Positions 1-4,765 of a stretch of DNA of 5,854 nt are shown here, piece by piece. This stretch comes from a bacterium. GTDB taxonomy: Bacteria > Sumerlaeota > Sumerlaeia > MVZB01. The notes beneath the pieces were generated by a model. The model did no database searches, was not told the origin of the DNA, and saw nothing but the letters and a program-made list of their open reading frames with translations. The stretch covers positions 1 through 5,854 of the forward strand of contig JAMCWS010000020.1 of the NCBI GenBank assembly GCA_023480605.1. Direction: 5' to 3'. Made by a program: the position numbers and the translations under genes. Every line of letters starts with the position of its first letter. The first letter of the stretch is position 1.

Positions 1-981
1 CTTGAGGGCATAGGTTTTGCTGTCGAGCGAAGGGGCGTTGACGGCGTTGCGGATCATCTCGCCCGAGAGCGCCTCGCGCACCTGGATGGCGATATCGCGG
101 GCCACCTTCTCCTGGGCCTCGGTGGTCGAGGCCGCCAGGTGGGGGGTCAGAACGATGTTGGGCAACGAGCGGAACTTGTGATCGGCGGGCAGGGGTTCGG
201 CGGTGAAGACGTCGACGGCCGCCCCGGCGATTTTCTTTTCCCTGAGGGCGTCGCACAGGGCGTCCTCGTCGACGATGCCGCCACGAGCGCAGTTGACCAG
301 CAGCGCGGCCGGCTTCATCATCGCCAATCGCTCGGCGCCGATCAGGCCGCGGGTTTCGTCGTTGAGGGGGCAATGGACCGTGATCATGTCGGCGCGTTGG
401 CAGACCGTGTCGACGTCGGCCAGCTCGACCCCCAGCTTCTCCGCCGTCTCCTGCGTCAGGAAGGGATCGTAGCCAAGGATTTCCATGTCGAAGGCCCGCA
501 TGCGGATGGCCACTTCGCGGCCGATCTTGCCCAGGCCCAGGATGCCGAGAGTTTTGCCGGCGATCTCGACGCCGACGATGTTTTTCTTGTCCCACTTGCC
601 TTCCTTCATCGTGCGGTCGGCGTACGGGATCTGGCGCGCCAGCGCGAGCATCATCGAGATGGCGTGCTCGGCCGTCGAGAGCGTGTTGCCCCCGGGGGTG
701 TTCATGACGATGACGCCGCGCGCCGTGGCGGCCTCGACGTCGACGTTGTCGACGCCGGCGCCGGCGCGGCCGATCACCTTGAGCTTGCCGGGATTGGCCA
801 GCATCTCGCGCGTCACGCGGGTGCGACTGCGGATGACCAGGGCGTCGAACTCACCCAGGCGCTCGGCCAATTGTTCCATGGTGATATCCGGATCGTAGAT
901 GATCTCGAAACCCTCGTGACCGGTGAAATAGGACAGCCCTTCGGGCGACATTTTGTCACTGATTAGGATACGCATCGGCAT
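1..981 (-). CDS. serA: D-3-phosphoglycerate dehydrogenase, 5' part (C-terminus beyond the window)
   Basis: Cytosolic enzyme that oxidises 3-phosphoglycerate to 3-phosphohydroxypyruvate with NAD+, the first committed step of serine synthesis. The visible 327 residues begin MPMRILISDKMSPEGLSYF and cover the substrate- and nucleotide-binding domains. Seen directly: the Rossmann motif GLGKIG at residues 149-154, the catalytic Arg in CARGGIVDE (R233), Glu in FTAEP (E262) and His in TPHLAAST (H281), all with standard family spacing. The usual glycine of PHLGAST is alanine here, a mild variation. Long-form SerA proteins are about 525 residues with ASB and ACT domains; the frame is open at the edge, so that part is simply outside the window and serine feedback control cannot be judged. 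I chose the ATG at 981 because GGGAGG at 991-996 sits nine bases upstream; a second in-frame ATG at 975 is less well spaced. The gene is separated from the peptidase gene by 342 bp and probably has its own promoter. Confidence 0.96.
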   Translation of the reverse strand, partial: MPMRILISDKMSPEGLSYFTGHEGFEIIYDPDITMEQLAERLGEFDALVIRSRTRVTREMLANPGKLKVIGRAGAGVDNVDVEAATARGVIVMNTPGGNTLSTAEHAISMMLALARQIPYADRTMKEGKWDKKNIVGVEIAGKTLGILGLGKIGREVAIRMRAFDMEILGYDPFLTQETAEKLGVELADVDTVCQRADMITVHCPLNDETRGLIGAERLAMMKPAALLVNCARGGIVDEDALCDALREKKIAGAAVDVFTAEPLPADHKFRSLPNIVLTPHLAASTTEAQEKVARDIAIQVREALSGEMIRNAVNAPSLDSKTYALK

Positions 982-1035
982 GGGGTCGACCCTCCCTATT
1001 GGGGTATGATCCGGTTCGGCCTGCTCGGCCCGGGG

Positions 1036-1063
1036 GGCCGGCCTGACGGCCGGTTGTCCGGCC
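1036..1063 (-). promoter_or_regulatory. Structured serA leader with two mutually exclusive hairpins
   Basis: Three 6-base blocks alternate in complementarity: CCGGCC (1038-1043), GGCCGG (1048-1053) and CCGGCC (1058-1063), separated by exactly four bases each (TGAC, TTGT). The middle block can pair with either neighbour, giving two competing 6-bp stems with tetraloops in the transcript leading to serA. A further GGCCC/GGGCC stem lies just downstream in the transcript. This is the geometry of an attenuator or riboregulator, but no U-tract follows, and a GC-rich genome can produce such blocks by chance. The structure is seen; the regulatory role is inference. Confidence 0.3.
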
Positions 1064-1077
1064 CGCCGCCTGGATTG

Positions 1078-1114
1078 AATTCAGGAATTTATCGCGCCGG
1101 TGACAAACATGCAA
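1078..1114 (-). promoter_or_regulatory. Candidate sigma-70-type promoter(s) for serA
   Basis: Two overlapping candidates read on the minus strand. One has TTGCAT (1109-1114), a 17-base spacer and TAAATT (1086-1091). The other has TTGTCA (1101-1106), a 17-base spacer and TGAATT (1078-1083). The second has the better -35, the first the better -10. Either would give a leader of roughly 90-100 bases in front of the start codon at 981. The zone is noticeably richer in A/T than its surroundings. Confidence 0.3.
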
Positions 1115-1206
1115 GCCCGCAATGATCGCCCATTTCAGTCGGGAATCCTCCAGCGGATACGCCGAGTCGCTCCCGATTATGCTCATGTTCGTAATGTTTC
1201 CTGATG

Positions 1207-1226
1207 ATAAAACGCCGAAGGCGTGA
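1207..1226 (-). terminator. Terminator-like hairpin after the prepilin peptidase gene
   Basis: On the minus strand the sequence reads ACGCC-TTC-GGCGT (1212-1224) followed directly by TTTAT, giving a 5-bp stem, a tight triloop and a short run of T. It lies about 100 bases downstream of the peptidase stop codon and upstream of the serA promoter zone, the expected place for the end of the grpE-peptidase transcript. The stem is short and the T-run brief, so termination may be partial. Confidence 0.45.
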
Positions 1227-1323
1227 TGGAAGCCGGGGTGGCGAACGCGCCGTTTTGGTTCTCGAAAGTGGAGCCGACGACACAACTGATCCACGCCCGG
1301 CCGCGGCCTGGGGCGCGCCGACC

Positions 1324-2388
1324 TCAGCCCAGGCGATCGAGGCCGAACATGATGGTTTCGAACCAGGCGGCCAACCGTGGGCCGAAGAGGTAAACAATAC
1401 AGCCCGCCACGGCCAGCGGGGGCCCGAAGGTGAGGTGATGGCGCAACGGACCGACCACGCCGGGCGCCGTCAGCGCGGCCAGCACCACCTGCTGTTCCTC
1501 CGCGCCCAGGGGGTGGACGGCGGCGAGCGCCTCGGCGGCGGCCGGGTCGCCGCCGTAGGAAGCCAGGGCGGCCGGCACCGGGCGTCCATGCCAGATGCGG
1601 TCGCGCGCGATGAGGCCCAGGCCCACCACCGTGCCAATGACGCAGGCCAGCAGCAAAATATAGACGAGGTTTTCGAGTCCGCAAAAAGCCCCGAACATGG
1701 CGAACAGCTTCATGTCGCCCACACCCATGGCTTCCTTGCCGAAGATGATCGAACCCAGCCAGCCGATCGACCAGAGGGCGCCGAATCCGATGGCGGCGGC
1801 CGCCACGGCGTCGGCCAGCGGCCGCCAGCGTCCGGGCACGTCGCGAAACAGTTCGGGACCCAGGATGCCGCCGACCAACGGATTGCCCGGGGCCTGAGCG
1901 ATCGGCCAGACGGCGGCCAGCAGCAGCCCGGCGCCCAGCCCTCCCAGACTGATGCGGTCGGGAATGATCCAGTGGTCGATATCCGTGAAGGTGGCGATGA
2001 CGAGCAGCGAGATGAACACCAGCGCGGGGATGAGGGCCAGGCTGTAACCCACGCGCGCGAAAACGAGCGAAAACAGGAGCCCTGTCAGCAGTTCGACGCC
2101 AAAATAACGGATCGAAAATCGCGCGCCGCAGTGACGGCACCTGCCGCGCAATATCCAGTAACTCAGCAGGGGGATGTTGTCGTGCCAGCGGACGGCGCGT
2201 CCACAGCGGTAACAGTGGGAACGCGGCATCGACAGCGGCACTCCCATCGGGATGCGGTAGATGCAGACGTTGAAGAAGGATCCGAAGATCGTCCCCAGCA
2301 CGAAAACAAACGGCACGTGGAAGGCGTGATAATAAGGGTCGAAGAAATTGGCGGGGGGCAGGGAAGGGATGGCTCCGGCCTCCGTCAC
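1324..2388 (-). CDS. Type IV prepilin leader peptidase / N-methyltransferase (A24 family, PilD/GspO-like)
   Basis: Inner-membrane aspartic protease that cleaves the leader of type IV prepilins or type II secretion pseudopilins and usually methylates the new N-terminus. Numbering from the chosen start gives 354 residues. The first membrane segment contains GTIFGSFFNVCIYRIP (32-47). Two zinc-type cysteine pairs, C59-x2-C62 and C84-x2-C87, mark the cytoplasmic methyltransferase loop. The catalytic aspartates lie in FTDIDHWIIPD (D136) and GVGDMK (D225). Several hydrophobic segments follow, ending in FGPPLAVAGCIVYLFG (321-336). Odd: about 50 Ala/Glu/Pro-rich residues (roughly 266-316) are inserted between the last two membrane segments. 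The start is uncertain: the GTG at 2388 is the first canonical start after grpE, but has no clear Shine-Dalgarno; a TTG at 2460 inside grpE and a later GTG are alternatives. No pilin or secretion genes are nearby. The enzyme call is very secure, the exact substrate is not. Confidence 0.95.
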   Translation of the reverse strand: MTEAGAIPSLPPANFFDPYYHAFHVPFVFVLGTIFGSFFNVCIYRIPMGVPLSMPRSHCYRCGRAVRWHDNIPLLSYWILRGRCRHCGARFSIRYFGVELLTGLLFSLVFARVGYSLALIPALVFISLLVIATFTDIDHWIIPDRISLGGLGAGLLLAAVWPIAQAPGNPLVGGILGPELFRDVPGRWRPLADAVAAAAIGFGALWSIGWLGSIIFGKEAMGVGDMKLFAMFGAFCGLENLVYILLLACVIGTVVGLGLIARDRIWHGRPVPAALASYGGDPAAAEALAAVHPLGAEEQQVVLAALTAPGVVGPLRHHLTFGPPLAVAGCIVYLFGPRLAAWFETIMFGLDRLG

Positions 2389-2443
2389 GTAAATGTCAGG
2401 GCGCCGACCCGGTTTCGTCCGTCCCCGGCGTTGCGCCGGCCGT

Positions 2444-3034
2444 TCATGCGCCGTGGGCAACGCGAACCATCGCGGGGCGGAGCAGGCGGCCCTTGAGCAG
2501 ATAGCCTTCCTGGAAGACGCCGCAGACGGTGTTGTCGGGTTGGGCGTCGGTGGTTTCCATGCTGACCGCTTCGTGCCGGTTGGGGTCGAAGGGCTGGCCG
2601 AGGGCTTCGATTTTCTCCAGCCCATTCTGGCTCAGGATGTCGAACAATTGCTTGCGCACCATGTCGATACCGGCGGAGAAAGCCTCGATCGAGTCGCCGG
2701 AATTCTGCACGGCGCGGTCGAAATTGTCGAGCACCGGCAACAGGTTTTTAAGCAGGTCCTGATTGGCCTGCTCGATGCGCTGCTGTTCGTCGCGCCGCTG
2801 ACGTTTACGATAATTCTCGAATTCGGCCTGCTGGCGCATAAGCTGTTCGCGCATATGTTCGACGGCCCGCTCGGCTTCCTTTTTATGAATGTGGGCGGCG
2901 GCGTGGCCGTGAACCGGGGTGTGCATCGGGGCGGCCGGCAGGTGCTCCGAGCGGCTGATGTCCGCCTCGGCGTAATGCTGGCGCCGCAGGCGGCGGCCCA
3001 GGCGTCGATCACGGGCAAAACCGTTTGAATTCAT
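2444..3034 (-). CDS. grpE: GrpE, nucleotide exchange factor for DnaK
   Basis: Cytosolic co-chaperone that releases ADP from DnaK and so drives the Hsp70 cycle; it works as a dimer. The 196-residue product shows the long dimerisation helix (about 50-95, with AEFENYRKRQRRDEQQR), the LLPVLDNFDRAV motif (98-109), the IEALGQPFDPNRHEAV region (142-157) and the C-terminal beta domain ending QEGYLLKGRLLRPAMVRV (175-192). All match the family. I chose the ATG at 3034 because AGAGGTGG (3040-3047) is well placed upstream; a GTG at 3043 would overlap that site. Odd: the N-terminal tail is Arg-rich (residues 8-19) and then His-rich (H31, H38, H42, H44, H48, H50), whereas GrpE tails are usually acidic. No hrcA, dnaK or dnaJ is adjacent, unlike the common heat-shock cluster. 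I see no CIRCE element. The prepilin peptidase gene follows after 55 bp and is likely co-transcribed. Confidence 0.95.
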   Translation of the reverse strand: MNSNGFARDRRLGRRLRRQHYAEADISRSEHLPAAPMHTPVHGHAAAHIHKKEAERAVEHMREQLMRQQAEFENYRKRQRRDEQQRIEQANQDLLKNLLPVLDNFDRAVQNSGDSIEAFSAGIDMVRKQLFDILSQNGLEKIEALGQPFDPNRHEAVSMETTDAQPDNTVCGVFQEGYLLKGRLLRPAMVRVAHGA

Positions 3035-3039
3035 CCCAT

Positions 3040-3047
3040 CCACCTCT
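3040..3047 (-). promoter_or_regulatory. grpE ribosome binding site
   Basis: AGAGGTGG on the minus strand, with its AGAGG core eight bases from the ATG at 3034. It decides the start against the GTG at 3043, which overlaps it. Confidence 0.7.
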
Positions 3048-3075
3048 CAAGTCGAATCATCGCGGCGATCCGTCG

Positions 3076-3098
3076 GCCGTTTCGCGAAACCTCGGCCC
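3076..3098. repeat. 23-bp near-repeat, copy 1 (candidate operator downstream of the grpE -10)
   Basis: Shares GCCGTTTCGCG and TCGGCCC, at identical spacing, with the copy at 3167-3189; only four of the five middle bases differ (19 of 23 identical). This copy contains the perfect palindrome GTTTCGCGAAAC. It would lie just downstream of the transcription start of the candidate grpE promoter, a usual position for repressor binding. The function is inference. Confidence 0.5.
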
Positions 3099-3113
3099 AC
3101 TACAGATTGCCCG

Positions 3114-3142
3114 AAAATAACCCAAACGCCGGACAATGACAA
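3114..3142 (-). promoter_or_regulatory. Candidate sigma-70-type promoter for grpE
   Basis: On the minus strand TTGTCA (3137-3142, five of six matches to TTGACA), a 17-base spacer and TATTTT (3114-3119, four of six matches to TATAAT). A start near 3107 would give a leader of about 70 bases. It is the best promoter-like match in the gap upstream of grpE. I see no sigma-32-like CTTGAA/CCCCAT pair. Confidence 0.45.
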
Positions 3143-3166
3143 GGCTTCATCGGGCGAGGCCTTACA

Positions 3167-3189
3167 GCCGTTTCGCGCCGACTCGGCCC
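3167..3189. repeat. 23-bp near-repeat, copy 2 (candidate operator upstream of the grpE -35)
   Basis: Second copy of the GCCGTTTCGCG-N5-TCGGCCC pattern, starting 91 bases from the first and in the same orientation. It lies upstream of the -35 hexamer, so the two copies bracket the promoter. The middle five bases break the 12-bp palindrome seen in copy 1, so if a protein binds both, this site is probably weaker. A still weaker echo, CCGTTCGCGCC, occurs at about 3202-3212. Confidence 0.45.
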
Positions 3190-3315
3190 CGCTCTCGAAG
3201 ACCGTTCGCGCCTTTTGCGCGGCGCCGCACCCACCATTTATATTAACAACCTTACGCCCCCGAGGCAACGCCCCATCTCCTTGCTTTCGATCCGTCAGGA
3301 TAAATAGCAGCGCAT

Positions 3316-3347
3316 GGGCGCATCTCACGACGATGTGGGATGCGCCC
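3316..3347 (-). terminator. Strong hairpin after the permease gene (terminator-like)
   Basis: Two 13-base arms (3316-3328 and 3335-3347) pair around a six-base loop with a single G-T wobble. The hairpin begins 38 bases past the permease stop codon on the minus strand. It is followed by a mixed sequence ending CTATTTATCC, not a clean T-run, so it may act as an imperfect terminator or as a 3' end protecting the mRNA. Its near-perfect arms make chance unlikely. Confidence 0.55.
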
Positions 3348-3385
3348 GGGGCGAGGGGCGTTCGGAGCTTGCCGGCAGGTTCCGG

Positions 3386-4699
3386 TTATTCGTAGCGCAG
3401 GGCTTCGATGGGGTCCATCGTGGCGGCGCGGCGGGCGGGGTAGAGCCCGAAAATCAGGCCGATGGCCACCGAAACGCTGAACGAAAGAATAAAGGCCATG
3501 GGGGTGAGGAACGTCGGCATCTTGGTCAGGCGGGTCACCACCATCGGGATCACCGCCCCCAAAGCCATACCGAGCAGACCGCCGCCGGCCGAGAGAAGCA
3601 GCGTTTCGACAAGGATCTGCGAGAGGATATCGCGGCGGCGCGCGCCCAGGGCGCGGCGCACGCCGATCTCGCGCGTGCGCTCGCTGACGGTGGCCAGCAT
3701 GATGTTCATGATGCCGATGCCGCCGACCAGCAGCGAGATGGCGGCGATCGAACTGAGCACGATCGTAAAAATGCGCTTGGTCTTGCGGGCCTCTTCCATC
3801 ATCCGCAAGGGAACAACCAGTCTGTAATCGGACCTGGGGTGGTAGGCGGCCAGCGTCTTCTCGACGATTTTAGCCGTCGGCAGCACGTCGCTGATATCGC
3901 GTATGTTCAAGATGACTTCGCTTAATTCGATCCGTTCGAAGGTTAATTGTCCCTGCTGGCGGCGGTGGATGAAATCGCCCTCGCGCGAACGCAGCGTCGT
4001 GAGCGGCACGAAACAATTGGCCGTCTGGCTGGCCAGTTCTTCCCCTTCGGTCGCGCTCGTTCCGGCCGCGGGAGCGGACGCCCGGTCAGAGTCGTCGATG
4101 ATGCCGATCACGCGGTAAACATCGCTGCCCACCTGGATCGACTTGCCCAGGGGATCTTCGTAGAGGAAGAGCTCGCGCGCCTCCTTGGATCCCAGGACGC
4201 AGACGTTTGAGAATCGCTCCATGTCGAGTGAAGTGAAAAATCGCCCCCCGGGAAGGATTTTCAACGTGGTGTTGTCGAGAAACCAGGGGACGGTGGCCAC
4301 CAGTTCGGTCGTGACTTTGTGGCTGCTGTAACGTAGATCCTCGGTGCGCGCCTTGATCGGCACGGATATTTTGATCGTCGGCAGAGTCGCGTGCAGGCGC
4401 TCGGCGTCGGCGTATTTAAGACCGTAATCCATGACCATGTTGTTGGACTGTTCGTCGGCCTGGTTCTGCGGCGGCTTGGTGCTTTCAATGATGATATTAA
4501 GGCTGCCCAGACGCTTGATCTGGTCCTGGACTTCGCGGCTGGCGCCTTCGCCGATCGACAGCATGCTGATGACCGAGCAGACGCCGAAGACGATGCCCAG
4601 CACCGTCAGGATCGAGCGCATCTTGTGGGCGCGCACGTTGATCGCCCCCAGGCGGATCGTGCGCCAGGTCATCATGAGGGAGTAAGGTAACTTGATCAT
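3386..4699 (-). CDS. ABC transporter permease, MacB/FtsX family
   Basis: Inner-membrane subunit of a mechanotransmission-type ABC system (MacB, LolCE, FtsX relatives), which uses cytoplasmic ATP hydrolysis to drive events in the periplasm. The 437-residue protein has the family plan: an N-terminal segment with IRLGAINVRAHKMRSILTVL, membrane helix 1 (about 28-50), a long periplasmic domain (about 51-308), helix 2 (310-336), the conserved cytoplasmic stretch ERTREIGVRRALGARRRDIL (340-359), helices 3 (361-389) and 4 (400-420), and the closing YPARRAATMDPIEALRYE (420-437). There is no Walker motif, so the ATPase must be a separate protein, and none lies next to it in this window. Start is the ATG at 4699; no good Shine-Dalgarno is visible, and ATGs at residues 9 and 10 are alternatives. 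A long run of helix-breaking, Ser/Ala/Glu-rich residues (205-224) sits in the periplasmic domain. The substrate is unknown. Confidence 0.93.
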   Translation of the reverse strand: MIKLPYSLMMTWRTIRLGAINVRAHKMRSILTVLGIVFGVCSVISMLSIGEGASREVQDQIKRLGSLNIIIESTKPPQNQADEQSNNMVMDYGLKYADAERLHATLPTIKISVPIKARTEDLRYSSHKVTTELVATVPWFLDNTTLKILPGGRFFTSLDMERFSNVCVLGSKEARELFLYEDPLGKSIQVGSDVYRVIGIIDDSDRASAPAAGTSATEGEELASQTANCFVPLTTLRSREGDFIHRRQQGQLTFERIELSEVILNIRDISDVLPTAKIVEKTLAAYHPRSDYRLVVPLRMMEEARKTKRIFTIVLSSIAAISLLVGGIGIMNIMLATVSERTREIGVRRALGARRRDILSQILVETLLLSAGGGLLGMALGAVIPMVVTRLTKMPTFLTPMAFILSFSVSVAIGLIFGLYPARRAATMDPIEALRYE

Positions 4700-4707
4700 G
4701 ATTCGCC

Positions 4708-4763
4708 GTGAATGCCTTTCACTGAATCGGCGCCGATTGCGCCGGCGTGCCGAGGGGCGCCCC
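4708..4763. repeat. Cluster of palindromes between the TIM-barrel and permease genes
   Basis: In the 66 bp between the two genes there are three inverted repeats: a perfect 14-bp palindrome AATCGGCGCCGATT (4725-4738), a perfect 10-bp palindrome GGGGCGCCCC (4754-4763), and GTGAA-TGCCT-TTCAC (4708-4722) just upstream of the permease start. In the transcript the last forms a 5-bp hairpin with an AAAGG in or next to its loop, the only Shine-Dalgarno-like sequence near the permease ATG but 15 bases from it. The 14-bp palindrome could be an operator or a processing site. The sequences are certain; the roles are inference. Confidence 0.5.
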
Positions 4764-4765
4764 GC

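Larger units (their letters stand above)
982..1323. other. 342-bp intergenic region between the prepilin peptidase gene and serA
   Basis: No convincing gene. Read on the minus strand it holds, in order: an imperfect GC palindrome around GGCCGCGGCC (1299-1308), a terminator-like hairpin (1207-1226), an inverted repeat TCGGGA/TCCCGA flanking a 25-base spacer (about 1139-1176), candidate promoter hexamers (1078-1114), a GC-rich block of alternating complementary hexamers (1036-1063), and the serA ribosome binding site (991-996). The palindrome GGGTCGACCC (983-992) overlaps the edge of that binding site and could weakly mask it. The base composition shifts to more A/T between about 1075 and 1215, as expected for a promoter zone. 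Confidence 0.7.
3035..3385. other. 351-bp intergenic region upstream of grpE
   Basis: No gene I can support. It contains the hairpin after the permease gene (3316-3347), a candidate promoter (3114-3142), two 23-bp near-repeats (3076-3098 and 3167-3189), a perfect 12-bp palindrome GTTTCGCGAAAC (3079-3090) inside the first repeat, a small CGCGC/GCGCG hairpin (3207-3221), and an A/T island at 3236-3249. The island could be a second, weak promoter on the minus strand: TTGCCT (3263-3268), 17 bases, TAATAT (3240-3245). A 93-codon frame at 3047-3328 on the minus strand has no recognisable product and runs through all these sites, so I do not call it. Confidence 0.65.

Noticed and set aside
139..966. 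Long plus-strand reading frame opposite serA
   Set aside because: It is antisense to a frame with all SerA catalytic motifs; its product is repetitive Asp/Arg/Ala-rich sequence typical of the reverse strand of a GC-rich gene.
956..2140. 394-codon minus-strand frame overlapping the peptidase gene in another frame
   Set aside because: Arg/Pro/Gly-rich out-of-frame translation of the peptidase gene. Only its last part (from 1186) is outside that gene, and this is listed as a weak finding.
1204..2496. 430-codon plus-strand frame opposite the prepilin peptidase gene
   Set aside because: Product is Gly/Arg/Gln/His-rich with no hydrophobic core or known motif, while the opposite strand encodes a clear membrane peptidase.
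2389..2625. N-terminal extension of the prepilin peptidase frame back to 2625
   Set aside because: It would lie inside grpE in another frame and encodes Ser/Pro/Lys-rich sequence unlike any prepilin peptidase N-terminus.
3047..3328. 93-codon minus-strand frame upstream of grpE
   Set aside because: It passes through a strong hairpin, the candidate promoter and both repeats, ends next to the grpE ribosome binding site, and has no recognisable product. A TTG about eight bases after AAGGAG (near 3268) is its only decent start.
3035..3385. CIRCE element or sigma-32 promoter upstream of grpE
   Set aside because: No TTAGCACTC/GAGTGCTAA inverted repeat and no CTTGAA with CCCCAT at proper spacing.
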